Positions 45,966-57,474 are shown, counted from the stretch's first letter. The stretch: 64,000 nt of DNA from Bipolaris cookei (GCA_002286855.1 NRSV01000054.1:174908-238907); one strand, 5' to 3'. The notes: a model not told the origin generated them from the letters alone. Translations and numbers: made by a program.

Positions 45966-46697
45966 GGGGGGTTTGCTTTAGATGGGGAGTGATGGGCACG
46001 GGTATGGGTATTGTTTGCATAGCGCAGGGAGTATAGAAATAGAAAACAAATAGTAATGGGCGTCTTCACTCGAAGAGTGTCTTCGCTGTGCAGTAGTGGG
46101 GGTGTGAGGAAGGAAGCGGAAGGAGGGACGGTTGGTGAGGTTGCATGTGGTTGTGAGACATTTTTTGGTGCCTTCTGTTTCTACTGTTTGGTTACGTTCA
46201 CTTTGGTCCATGTCTCTCTGGTTGTTTCTCTTTATTTGAGTATCTCTTGTCGTATTTCTTTAGCTGTCTCTCTCTTGTCTGCTCGCTATATCTCCTTCGG
46301 TTATAAGTTTACCTCACAGTACTTCTTGTTCAGGTCCCTCATTCCTAACCTTACCTCCAGATCTACCAGAAATGGCAGCCGAGCCTTTGAAGTGCGAACT
46401 AAAGAGAAGTAAGATAGTTATAGACGATAATCTTCGCATTTCATTTCGACGTACCATCCGGGTGTTGGACAATAATTAATCATCCTACGTTCCGCCAGAT
46501 CTGGGCGTATACCCACTTAAAGTGGTGGCCGACTGCAGCAACCAGATGCCGCCCGCGATGACTGCCAAAGGCGGCGTATTCTTTCCCCTGTATCGTAAGT
46601 GTACATGCATTAGGAAAACACAGAGCATGCACTGACCTGCCTTGAAGAGTCGGAAGCAATGTGAATTGACTTTGAATGTGAACCACATTCGAACTAC
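45966..46697. other. Intergenic region upstream of the ubiquitin-like fusion gene
   Basis: About 730 bp; the middle is T/CT-rich. No gene or RNA recognised. Confidence 0.4.
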
Positions 46698-47889
46698 ATG
46701 ATCAAAATCTATGTAGGCGGTATCAATGCCATCTCTGATGAGCCTGCGGTGGAGGATGCTAGCACCAAGCTGCGCCGCCAGGCTCAATTTGCAAAGTTCA
46801 TTAACAATAGTGATGGCTCTAACTCAATCCCGCTCCAAGACTATGTTGTGGTGCTGGGCCAGGAGTGGCTGGATGGTATCGCTAACTCCAACGGCACCAT
46901 CCGACAAATTTTGACCATGCCTTTTGGAAGTGGCTACTCGGTTGAATCGCAGCTTACCGGCAAAGACGCCGCAGGTGGTGTTCGGTTTGAGATTACCACG
47001 TACAACACAAGTCCTGTACTTCTCCCCCACTGCCCGCGGTACAAAACCCCATCGGAATTTTTCGTAAATCCAAGAATACTGAAGGAGCCTTCTTTCTCTT
47101 CGTGCGAACTTTGAATGGAGACTTTTTCACAATACATGGCCATGAGAACGACACTGTCAAAATGGTGAAGCGGTCTGTTTAAGATAAATGTGGCATGAGA
47201 ACTAATGAACAGAAGCTCATATTTCGAGGAAAACAGCTTCAAGGTCAGTGTATATTGACGTACCTATAGCTGCAGTTTGACTAACATAAATACCAGATGA
47301 AAATACAGTTGGATATTACGAAGTCAATAGAGTATGCTTACGTAGCCTATAAGTACGAATAAATGCTGATAAGACGATATAGTACTCTTTGCTTTATCTA
47401 GTAGTTCGCATACGCAGTGGAGGAGTCTCTATCCCACCAGTAGAGATGGCCATTGCCGCTGGCGGAAAGACCAAGCAATGTATTGTGTCCGACAAGTTTG
47501 AAGATCGTTGGCACATTAGCCGCACCACTGTCTTCAACGTGCAAATTCTCAACTTGGCCGTTTACAAGGCAGTCACTGGCCAGGCACCTCCAACGAAGCC
47601 GGTAGATGCTCAGACTTACAAAATTCATGGATTGCCTTTCTACAAGCTGTACGAGGAGTCAAGTGGAATCTTTGGCGATTTCAGTTTGGTCAAGTCCATT
47701 ACGCAGACCAACGGTGAGATGGAAGAAGTCGTTATACCCGACACCGTTGAGATCAACAGTATGGCCGCGCAACAACTCGTCGGCCTTGCAAACCCCAACG
47801 GGCCTTTCCGCAAGTTTCGCACTCTCCGCGATCTCGTGAAGGAATTTGAAGAATTACATATTTCCAGTTTCCAATCTCGCGATACGTAG
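46698..47889 (+). CDS. Ubiquitin-like fusion protein, possibly decayed
   Basis: Three modules are visible. Exon 46698-47015 encodes an N-terminal domain (MIKIYVGGINAISDEP ... QDYVVVLGQEWLDGIA ... GSGYSVESQLTGKDA). A ubiquitin-like module follows (FLFVRTLNGDFFTI ... KLIFRGKQLQ ... LYLVVRIRSGG), then a C-terminal domain (MAIAAGGKTKQCIV ... KIHGLPFYKLYEESSGIFGD ... NGPFRKFRTLRDLV). I recall this architecture as an uncharacterised family in filamentous fungi. Predicted introns: 47016-47074 (boundaries uncertain), 47244-47296 (GTCAGT, with ACTAAC branch) and 47332-47382. In the continuous frame a TAA sits at 47180-47182. It can only be bypassed by a further in-frame 48-nt intron, 47165-47212; with it the product is 326 aa. 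The alternative is a pseudogene truncated inside the ubiquitin module. The internal GG is followed by more protein, so it could be cleaved or remain fused. RPS29 lies tail to tail with it. Confidence 0.6.
47180..47182 (+). other. In-frame TAA at the ubiquitin Gln31 position
   Basis: The frame reads DTVKMVKRSV, stop, DKCGMRTNEQKLIFRGKQL, which aligns residue for residue with ubiquitin from Asp21 to Leu50. The stop occupies the Gln31 position and could arise from CAA by one C-to-T change. Confidence 0.75.
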
Positions 47890-48103
47890 CTTGGGGATTT
47901 GCATAGACATAGTTCACGGATGACGAAAAAGAAATCGTACGGCGGAAGAATGCGTACATTGAAGATGAACACTGACGAAGGAACATGGATATGAATAGTC
48001 TCTCTGCATAAACTCTTTTCTCTAATGAGTCCATGAATCTCGTCATCTGCACCCTCCCCCATCATAACCACCACCACAACCTCAATCACCCGGCGATTCT
48101 AGC

Positions 48104-48441
48104 TCATCGATACTACCCCAGCCATCAGCCTTCTTCTCTCCTTCATCACCTCTCCCTATTGTCTTATGATTATAACATACCTTGACAAACCCAATATCCT
48201 GCGCCTTCTCCCGAAAAGCCTGTCGGCTCATGTTGAGCCCGTACTTGCGGATGATGCCGGATTTCTTTCTCGAGCCTGTGACGACGCTGTGTCACCTCCA
48301 TCGTTAGTATTTTGATCACCCAAACCAAAGAGAGTGAGTCGAAGATGCATGGCGCGATGAGGGGGAGAGGGATACATACCAACCGATTGATCCTTTACCG
48401 TACGTGCGGGGACGCGAGTACCAGACAGATTCGTGAGACAT
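48104..48441 (-). CDS. RPS29: 40S ribosomal protein S29 (uS14), variant with most zinc cysteines lost
   Basis: Small-subunit protein of the 40S head near the decoding region. Minus-strand exons 48441-48380, 48286-48181 and 48112-48104 give 58 aa (family norm about 56). The start MSHESVWYSRPRTYGKGS, the IIRKYGLN block and the ending DIGFVKYR are typical uS14; the last exon codes only for Tyr-Arg-stop. Eukaryotic uS14 normally coordinates zinc with two Cys-x2-Cys pairs. Here the first pair is reduced to a single Cys (CVVT) and the second reads MSRQAF in place of CRQCF, so three of four ligands are gone. The region after the remaining Cys also has two extra residues and a basic GSRKKSG. Introns are 93 and 68 nt. 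It may be the only copy or a divergent paralog. It is convergent with the ubiquitin-like gene. Confidence 0.85.
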
Positions 48442-51400
48442 GTTTGCGGTAATATCGCTTTTGCGTTTACCTTTACGTTTTCGTTTGCGTTAATGACAGA
48501 ATTGAAAATAGAAGTTTTTCTTTCTCTCTTTTCAAAATTGGATTGTGTGAATTTTAGATTCTATTGTGCGTGTGGCGGCAAGTGGTTGGTGCATGGTGGC
48601 GGTGAGGACCTTGTTGGTCGAGGGGTGATATCAGGGTACTCTCGAGGTGAAGGGGAGGGGAGGCATGTTTGGTTTGGTGGGATCAAAGGTTTGAATGGGG
48701 AAATGGGAATTTGGGGGTTGGGGGGGAATGATGATGTGTTAATTTTTGTTCGAGAGAGAGAGAGGCGGAAAGTAGATTGCAAGTGTTGAACCTGGATTTG
48801 GTGGAAATTCAAGGCTGGCTTGGCATATGCCCAGGCCAACTACCAAGTTGCGGATACTTTGGACCTTGACGATGCGACTGAGATAGCATATGCTACGCTC
48901 GATCCCATTTTTTTTCTGAATTTTGTTTCTCTAATGTTCTGAATCTCTAGATCTCGGCTTGGTGTTACAGACTAGCGTATCCAGCCAACCAGCTCGCCCT
49001 GTCCACCTTGTTTCAACTAATCATACAAACCAAAGTTAATTTTCACACTACATGCAGTTCATCACATTAATCTAAGAATATATTGGTCCACGAATCCCAA
49101 GTCTGTGAACACCTCTACATCTTCTCGAGGCTAGAGAATCCACATACGAACGCTTGTGCTAGCATCGCTGGTAATCAATAATTTACATCCTCTTCAGCTG
49201 AAACTCAAAACAGCCACTTAATAAACGACCAAGGCGTGAAAGGGAAAACAGAAGGCATCGCATGCACCCATGGCACACCGCCCGACCATGTTTTCTCAGC
49301 TCAGCGACACGCCTCGCACACCGACTACAGTGGGGACAGTACTTACGTAGACGGCGAAGTGGTTGTCGAGCATCTTGTAACACACCGACTATGACCAGGG
49401 ATCATCGTATCATATATCGTCCTATCTACCTGAGTACGACTGTCTAAAAAGAAAATTCTCATTACAAACTGTTGATCTTGACGTCCCACGTCTTGCAGTT
49501 CCCCGGACATATCGACTAATTTGACGGCCGATCACGAACATTCTATGCCTCGGAGAATTGTTCCACCAGCTGTATGTAGGGGTTTCCCTGGTCAAGAATA
49601 TTGGTGGTGACATCCTCGGTACAGCCCGGGTGTATCGTTGTATGCTTGAAAGTGACATGAACCGCGCACCTCAACGAAGTCCTTTGCTCAATTTGCTGAA
49701 GGACCAGGCCGCGCAATGATACTTGTACGTAAGAAAGGGAAACCATAACAGCGAAAGGGTTCATGGAGCAACCCAGCAGCTAGTCGACAATTTGGCTTTC
49801 TTAGCGTCGGTAAGCTGCGGTAGGCGTTGGAAGCGCACCAGCTATATGCTTGCTTGTTTCAATATAGCAAAGTACGTAAGCACAGATGAGAAGGAGAGAA
49901 AGACGCCAACGGGCAAAACGTCGCGCTATGATACCGCCGGTACGTGGGCGCTATAGCTTAGGTACGTCCGTCCAGCGCCCGCCCAATTATTCTCGGATAC
50001 GGGAGCCGGCGTCTACAAAAGTCGGGACCACGAAAGAGAGCATGCGTGTGCGTGTTGTGTGTTTGGACCAACAAACGAACGTCGTCCAGACCCAGAGAGC
50101 ACAGTGCACCAGGGCTTATCTAACCATGAATCGCCAATCCTCACGTGCGGGCGCGTCCGTTACATTTGCTTGCGATTCGCGATCGATCGTTGGACGAATT
50201 CTCTTAAGGCACCACCATGCTTGTGTTGGCGGCGGCGGGGGCCCACAGAGAGGACTTCTCTGGGCTATTACTAACTCTTAGTAACTCTCTTGCGTCCGTA
50301 AACTACGTATTTGCAAGCGCACGCCGCCCAAATGCCTAGCCGCTACAAGCAATGCTAACACACAGCAATGGAGATTGCCCTCTCGAAGGCAACACCTCGA
50401 CTGACTAAAGGAAAAAAAATGTCTGCACCAGGCCGCCCATGTGGCGTACGTATATACCCCACAAGAAAGACAGAGATGCCCAAACCGACAGTAGGAAGCC
50501 TAACCTCCCCACTTCTTTCGTCGCGGCTGGATTTACATACCCACAACACCCACCACTTCTCCAAATTAAAAAAAAACACCTCTAGAAAACGAATCAGAAA
50601 AGAAAAATAAAAAAACTCCAAAACTTCAACCTAGCCCTCGGAAACAAACAACAGGACCCACCCGGCCGCGAAATCACCGAATTCGATAACCACTCACTCC
50701 ATCCGTGAGAAAAAATGTTGATACCAGCGGCGGGCGGCCCTAACCGGCGCATCCTGTCACGTCCATACATACAACACACAGAGGAACATCCGGCGGGAAA
50801 TTACGATGTGCGCCTTCAACCTCCAAATACGTCGTGCTGTAAATATATGTAATATTCTATTTTTTGACCATCTCATCTTGCGAGTCTCTTTTGGTGATTA
50901 TGGAGCTATAATAGAGAACTGATAATGTGTCACCATCTTTTAAACGAGATTTCAGCAGAGGTGTGTAATGTCGGGGAAGCGAAAAATGCGGGACATTTGA
51001 TTGATGACGAGTATGGGGGGGGAGGTGTGAGTGTGTGGAAGCGAGACCAAGCCGTTGTTGCAAAGTCGTTTTTCCCCGGCGGTGGAATCCACCATGGAAC
51101 AACCCCATTTTTTTCTTTTCTTCTCTCTTCCTGCTCCACGTTGCCCACAGTTCCTCGATTGCCCACAATTCCTCGATTGCCCCTTCGCAGCCCCAGGGGA
51201 GAGGGAGGGAATTACGCACTAACTGCCTGGCCCGTAAAACCTCGGCTTGCTCGGCAAGGGCCATAGATACCGAAGCCCGATAACGATTGTGGCTAGTAAG
51301 AAGATATTAAGTTTTGTTCGCAAGGGAAGGTTGCGCGTTGCGCGTTCCGCGTTGCGAATGCAGAGTGCCGAGTCCCACAGACCCTCTGTTTGACATCGCC

Positions 51401-52595
51401 ACAGCCATCATTGGTACAGAACAGAGAAAGCAGAGAAAGACAGATGCGGCGACCCCCATCTGCTCGCCCATGTCGATTGAGGCGCAAGAGTGCGCATCCA
51501 AAGTTTAAATCTTCACAGCCCGCGTCCTTTGTCCATCAGTCACCTATCGAGGTGTCAAGCGTGCACCTAAGCGCGCATCGTGACAGTTTTTCCTGATAAG
51601 GAGAGTCGCCGACCCATGCAAATCCCCAAAAGGGAGTGTGAGCCAGCGAGCGAGTTGCAGTCAGTCTAGAATTCCTTGAATCAAGGGGGGGGCCTAGCTT
51701 AGACGTGGGAGTGGCTTTGGCGGGTGCGGCAAGAAAAAGGGCTAGCCAGCACACTAAGGCCAGGAACGCGTACTTGGCAGGTGCACCATCATGGGCGCAG
51801 GTACTAGGGGGGGCGAGTGCCCGAATACGAGGCCCGGCGAGGGTTTGCGTCTTTCCCATTTGCCGGGGGGAGGGGAAGGGGATTTCATCTCCGTTGGGCT
51901 TTCGCGCGTGCGCTGCGCTGACAAGAGATGAGGCTCCCCCCTTCTCTTTTTTCCTTTGTCAGCTGCGACATTTTTTTCGTATCGTTGGATTATTGGTGCA
52001 CCTTTGTCCGGCAGCGGCCTTTTTGTCTCGCTTATGGTATTGTTTTGGGGAGACCTTTGAGGGTACAGGGACAAGGGAAAGGAGATCGGCGATGTGGCGC
52101 TCAGCGGCAGGGCGTAAAGTTTGGTCCTAACTGCATGTAATGTTAGAGCTGCTAAGTCATGTGCGCTGTTTGATTAGTGTAGCGTAGAAGCTGGGGGCTA
52201 AAAGGGTCCACAATATGCTGCTGCGTCTGTTGTTAATATCACTTATACACTAGTAGGCCAAGCACACGCGAAAAAGAAGGCAAAAGCAAAGGGTTGGCTC
52301 GTGAATTCGTAAATCTGTAATTCGCAGTAGATACTAAGAGAGAGTTAAAAACGCTTGCAAGTACTGCGCCCCTAGTGTGAAGCAGGGAATGTCAAACCAG
52401 ACGAGTACCCATTTACAGATACAAAGGAGAAGAGAAAATACTGTTCCGAACCAGCGCAATTGATAAAAGCTACGCATTGCGTGTTGTTTGGGTCTCCAAG
52501 CCGCCCTGTCACCTAAAGTAGAAAAGAATCGAAGAACCACCCAAGAAGAGGCATTAGAATACCCCTCTCTTGTCTCATGAAAGGCATCATGCTGC
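48442..52595. other. Gene-poor region
   Basis: About 4.15 kb without a credible gene. Short ORFs on both strands (the longest about 140 codons, several starting at GTG/TTG) show no domain, signal peptide or splice support. It contains an 18-bp tandem duplication at 51144-51179 and G-rich runs near 48720 and 51700. The first few hundred bases must include the RPS29 promoter. Confidence 0.45.
51144..51179 (+). repeat. Two copies of an 18-bp tandem repeat
   Basis: The unit CCCACAGTTCCTCGATTG is followed directly by a copy with a single difference (G to A). Confidence 0.85.
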
Positions 52596-53414
52596 TTAAG
52601 CGAGATCGCAGCACCAGATACCCTTGTTGTTGCTGCAACCAATCTTGGAGTAGTTGGGCGAGGTGAGAATCTCGGCGTGGCCAGTCTGGCCCTGGTAGTC
52701 CCAGCCCTTGGAGAACTCCTGGCATGCGTTGCCGAGGCCAGGGAGGTTGGACATCTCGCAGAGCCATCCGCCGACGAAGACGTACTCGAACTTGTCGGGC
52801 TCGCCAGGGGCGAGAACCTGACCGTAGGTGCCAGGGTTGAGCTTGTGCTTCATGACACCGTTGCCCTCAATGACGACATTGAGGGCGTTGGACTGGAGCT
52901 CAGCGGAGAACTCGAGCTTGCTAAGGCCGAGCTTGGCGCGCCACTCGGTGACGACATCCATGTAGCCTCCAGTGGAAGGAGCTGAGGAGGGCGAGGGAGA
53001 AGGCGAAGGGGTAGGAGTTGGCTCGGGAGTGGGAGTGGGAGTGGGAGTAGGGGTTGGCTCCGGTGTGGGCTCAGGTTGCTCAACAGGTGCCTCAGGGTAG
53101 GGGCTGGGGGTAGCCTCGACGTAGACAGATGAGAAGGAGGAAGGAGCGGGCTTGGGCTGCTCAGCCGGGTAGGCCTCAGGGGCGGGAGTAGCAGCAGGAG
53201 AAGGAGTAGCGATGGGAGCAGGAGTGGATGAGGGGCATGGGGTGGCCTCGGGGGAGCCCTCGGTGACGTAGATGGTGTGGACTATTTTCTCGACAACGAC
53301 CTCAACGTTGGGGTTGGCAGCGGGCTTGTTGGCAGGGTAAGCGGCCGGGTAGGAGGGAGCGGCGAGCGCAGAGCCAGCGAGGGCGGCGATGGAGATGGCG
53401 ATGGAGGAGCGCAT
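52596..53414 (-). CDS. Secreted CAP/PR-1-like protein with Pro/Thr/Ser linker
   Basis: Intronless, 272 aa. A classical signal peptide (residues 1-18, MRSSIAISIAALAGSALA) is followed by a short segment with VVVEKIVHTIYVTEG, a motif common near the N-terminus of fungal wall or secreted proteins. Residues ~55-145 are almost only Pro, Thr, Ser, Glu and Ala, with a PTPTPTP run encoded by GGAGTG-like DNA repeats; this is a likely O-glycosylated spacer. The C-terminal ~125 residues resemble the CAP (SCP/TAPS) fold (TEWRAKLGLSKLEFSAELQ, GYGQVLA-like GTYGQVLAPG, YVFVGGWLCEM) and end in a Cys-rich IGCSNNKGIWCCDL. The family's usual HN and GH signature is degenerate. Expected in the secretome or cell wall, with a possible lipid/sterol-binding role by family analogy. 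A TATATA at 53575-53580 on the upstream side is a candidate promoter element. Confidence 0.82.
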   Translation of the reverse strand: MRSSIAISIAALAGSALAAPSYPAAYPANKPAANPNVEVVVEKIVHTIYVTEGSPEATPCPSSTPAPIATPSPAATPAPEAYPAEQPKPAPSSFSSVYVEATPSPYPEAPVEQPEPTPEPTPTPTPTPTPEPTPTPSPSPSPSSAPSTGGYMDVVTEWRAKLGLSKLEFSAELQSNALNVVIEGNGVMKHKLNPGTYGQVLAPGEPDKFEYVFVGGWLCEMSNLPGLGNACQEFSKGWDYQGQTGHAEILTSPNYSKIGCSNNKGIWCCDLA

Positions 53415-53574
53415 GTTTGCAGATTTGTGTGCTTTGGTTTTGACTGGATAGGTCTGAACTTGGGGGGAATTGACAAAAAGGGTTCGACGATCGACGGGTT
53501 TTTGGTTATATTTGCGAAGAGAGCGTGGTTATGCCGTAGGGCGGTAGAGAACGTGGTGTCAAAGACTGACAATG

Positions 53575-53580
53575 TATATA
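53575..53580 (-). promoter_or_regulatory. Candidate TATA box for the CAP-like gene
   Basis: TATATA read on the minus strand about 160 bp before the start codon. Position and sequence fit, but no transcription start data exist. Confidence 0.35.
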
Positions 53581-55271
53581 GAGTGAAAGACTGGCGTCGA
53601 ACCTGGAAGTCGCAGACCTGGGGTATCAAAGGAAGGGCTGGCTATAATGAGGGGATAGAGTACATTTATACAACATGACGCTAAGGTAGCGAACGGGCGC
53701 TGTGCAGCGGGTATGGGTCTGGAAATGAGAACGAGCGCCATCGCAGGTCTGCCCACGGCCCCGTCCCCTCCGCAGATTTGCCAATGCCTGGAGCTAGAGC
53801 GTCTTAGGCGGGTCTTTGTTGCCAACCTCGCCGCTCGGATCCTTTCATTTCATCATCCCCTAGAGCGGCCTAAGACCACGCGGGTGACCAGGGGGGTTTT
53901 GGAGTCCGATGAGCGGCGCACCAGTATTGGCTGACAGGGCTAAATCTCGTGTTTCCATGAAGCGCTTTCTTACGGCAGCTGCATGTCATCCGTGTCACAC
54001 GGCGGACAAAAGTGGTTTTGTGCTGTATTCGCTTTGCTTGCCTGGCGCTTCGAGGTGATTGTCGTCGTTGGGGCTGGACATGACCAAAGTCAGGGGTAGC
54101 ACGTCCAACGATTGGGCTGGGCGCACTGGGCTCTCATAAAACCACCCGCCATGGCATTCCAGGCTGAAGACTAGTCCAGGAATGGCAAGACGTAGACACG
54201 GATGCCAGTGCGCACGTGTCCCCTGGCGGGTAGGGGTGTTCTTACCGGGCTACGTTTCAGATATTTCCTTAGCCCCCTCACACAGCTGTGGCTTGCTCGC
54301 CTGGTCATCGTACGGAAACTTTGTGCACCGGGGCGCAGAAACAGACAGCTCGGCCGCCGGTGATGCACAGTTGCCCCGTTTCTTTGACCGAAAACAGTCG
54401 ACCATGAGGCTTTGTTCTGGCAGTTTGAAGATTCGAGACTGGCGAAGCAAGTGTTGGCAAAGAGAGGGGTTATGGCGACTAATTGCAGACGGAGGGTCTA
54501 GTTACGAAACAACGGATAGAAGAAAAAACCAACGTAGATCCCGTTTGTAACGCTCAACCATGAAGGAGGGGAAACATGCAGGCTTCCCGCCACAGCAGCA
54601 TCCTCCCGCCATAGCATTGGATCGTGTGGTCATGGGCGACACCCGCCATCGTCAGCGTCTCATGATACTCGTGTTCCGAGGCGTCCCCCTGTATCACCAA
54701 CCGTTTTCTTATGCCTAGACACCTGCCTCATCCGAGTGCACTTGGGCATCTAAGCCGACCTATGGGGGTTTTTTTTTTGTTTGGCATTGGTCATTGAGGA
54801 TGAGTACTTGTACGTACAATGAGTATGCACGGGCTGAGCTTGACGAGCCGCATTGTAAGCAATTATCCGACGGCCGGGGTCAAAAATTTCTCGTCATTTC
54901 TCTACTGCCAGTTTTGCCCTAACGCAATATGTTGCAAAATTGCCGCTGCAAGTAATGAGGGTATAGCGGAGAGGTGCCTTTAATCCCGTCTAATTTCTCG
55001 CCCGCTCTGTTGCGTCACCAGTCTATTTGTTCAGACTCGAGCTAGCATCAGAGGAAGCGCCAACTGCGTCCCGATCCCCAGGCCACAAGCTGGAGTGAAA
55101 CGTAACGTCGTGGTCTGTATGCATTCGAGGCCGCATGTCTTGCACGCCCATTCCACAATATCGCGAAGTCGGAGCAGAGCCTGACTGCAATACTACCTCA
55201 CCGGGCCCACCGCATTTGCAGTCAAAGGCTTTGTTGATCAGATTTCGTATAAATACTTAAGGACCTGACAC

Positions 55272-55469
55272 ATGTGTATAACAGCGCCATTGGGATGCAC
55301 CGCTCTTTTGTTGGCCTCCGGCTGTATGTCTCTTTGTCGAATGTTGCTTTGTCAAGTCCCACTGTCCGCCACGAATTCTACGAACATGTACACGCATACA
55401 TGCCGCATTTGTTGCCGCTGCGTATGTAGACATAATTCCCCGCTACCGCGGCGGACGGAAGGATTGTAG
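55272..55469 (+). CDS. Doubtful small cysteine-rich ORF
   Basis: A 65-aa ATG frame beginning MCITAPLGCTALLLASG with 10 cysteines (8 in the last 45 residues or so, including CRICCRCVC). The first 20 residues are hydrophobic and could act as a signal sequence. A TATAAATA lies at 55248-55255, only 17 bp before the ATG, which is too close for a normal promoter of this frame. It may be a small secreted protein or chance. I list it as a weak candidate only. Confidence 0.2.
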   Translation: MCITAPLGCTALLLASGCMSLCRMLLCQVPLSATNSTNMYTHTCRICCRCVCRHNSPLPRRTEGL

Positions 55470-55965
55470 CGGGTTGTTTGCGTGGATGCAAGATGCTTAC
55501 GCAGCAGATGGCGCTGATCGCCGAACGCCATGGATATCAAACAAACGTGGAGAAGAAAAACTCCTATCGATTAGATAGCTGGCCGGTGTGGCGCATCCTC
55601 ACCGCCGCCATGGTGCAGCGGCGTGTAAGTACGGCTCTGGCTCCGTGTGCGTGCCGGCGTGGTTGACAGGTTCTCCGTGTCTTGTCTTGTTTCACATGCA
55701 TTCGGTCCTTGGAGAAGCGGTCCTAGGCTTGACTGGCTGCGTAGGCCGCATGCGGTGACATCAAGTCTGCTCAAAAGGCCAAGAGGTGGTGCATTCAGCC
55801 CTTCGCGGAACTCGCACTATGACGCGTGCAGCCCGACCCAGACTGGGGACGTGGACCACGAAAATTCTCTTCTCTCCCATCCGGCTCCACAGTCGAGTGT
55901 TGATTCATCTGCCGCCCAATGTGCTTGCTCGTAAGGTTACAAGAGCGTCTAGTATACGCCAACAG

Positions 55966-56003
55966 GTAGGTAGTAGTTGGGTAGGTAGTAGTGGGGTAGG
56001 TAT
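55966..56003 (+). repeat. 15-bp tandem repeat, about 2.5 copies
   Basis: Unit GTAGGTAGTAGTTGG, then GTAGGTAGTAGTGGG, then a partial copy. Confidence 0.85.
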
Positions 56004-57474
56004 GCCGCTGATGACACCTCAGACACCGCGGGCTTCAACTTGGAGCCTGATTAAATAGGTAGCTGCAGGACAACAAGTACGTGGCGTCGGACAGCGAAGA
56101 AACGAGCGATAAGAAACCGGATGGGGAAAACTCAAAAGATGTTGACCTTTGCCGGCGAATGGCGACGGCTGGTTGCATCTGCATGGTGCCTTGGCAGGTC
56201 CAGATGCCGTGTGCCGCGCCAGGTACCCGGACACCCGTTCACGCATCCTGCGCCCCCAACGGCTGCAACAAGGCCATCATTCAGGTACGTGGCAAATCCA
56301 CGCCCGAATCCAGTCACCGCTCCCTGCCTGCCCCGCTGGATAACATTGATAATATCGATAATACTCCTGCATACATGCTGCCTACCAAAGCTTTTTTTCC
56401 CTTCGCTAGTAACGTGGACAGGTCTGCGTGGCTTCTCACCTAGACCGTTTCGACCACCAAGCCAGAATTCCAATTTGCCTTGCATACCCCTAGTCCGGCT
56501 CAAGGCGCTACAACACCGGATGCCGTAATCCCTACATCATCACCTGGGCACTTCTAGTCCTGCTGCTAGTAGCTCCAGGGCATACACAAGGCATGCAGCC
56601 AGGCTAGCACAAATCGGGCGATATAAACCCTCGCCCACAAACTGCCCGACATTGAGTTTGCCAGGAAGAAGAAATCCGTTCCTGAGGGGAAGAGACCCTG
56701 GATGCCATGAAGAAAAATGTTTGGTAGGCCAGGCCCATCTGAGCATAGCCACGACACATTCCACTGCGTCCCTTGCTTTAGTTCGCGCCACCAGCACAAA
56801 GGTACCATCAGATGAAAAAGAAACATGCGAAAAAACCGGAACCCAAGATTCTAGACCCCCGCATCTCCTTACATCATACGTCTAGGCTAAGTGCTACCAT
56901 CCTGGTACCTGACCAACCATAGCCCTACAATACCGTCTCCACTGACCACGTTGAAGCGCTGAAAGCACTACTGCACCGCGAAAACGCTGCCGCTGCCGCT
57001 ATCGCCGGACTTGGACAAAAAAAAATTTCTGCCCTCAAAGTTTCACGTAATTCGCGGCGCTGCCTAAGGTGGGAGGGGGTCAATGAGTATTGGGGGCTGA
57101 AGCTAGTCTTAGTCTAATCCTTTGCCGTGGATATTCCCTTTATTAAAGAGGGAGGATTACCATAGAATCTTACCTTTTGATATTCCGAACACTGTTCAAC
57201 ATTCCTTCCCCCGTCGCCGTCGGCAACACATTCCTTGTTCTCCCAGAGGCTTTGACAGCTTCCCTTACAGTCCCTCCGGCAAACCGAAAAAAAATCCCAC
57301 GCTCCCTTCTTCAAACCGAAGACCCACACCCACACACCTGCACTCATTCGTCCTCCGCTTCGATTACGAACCAGGATATCCTTTGAGTTGATCTCTTTCT
57401 CACTCACTTCCACGTGACCGAAACCCATCTCAATCCACCGGCTCTACGTCACTCCACCCCAAAAAACCCGAACC

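Larger units (their letters stand above)
53415..57474. other. Gene-poor region
   Basis: About 4.06 kb between two secreted-protein genes. It has one 15-bp tandem repeat (55966-56003) and one small Cys-rich ORF (55272-55469), both listed. Other ORFs of 60-140 codons occur on both strands with no supporting features. Confidence 0.45.

Noticed and set aside
50857..51264. 135-codon minus-strand ORF with an AIEELW duplication
   Set aside because: The duplication is the 18-bp DNA repeat; no homology or splice support.
51705..52130. 141-codon plus-strand ORF in the gene-poor arm
   Set aside because: Starts at GTG, mixed Ala/Arg composition, no signal peptide or domain, competing ORFs on the other strand.
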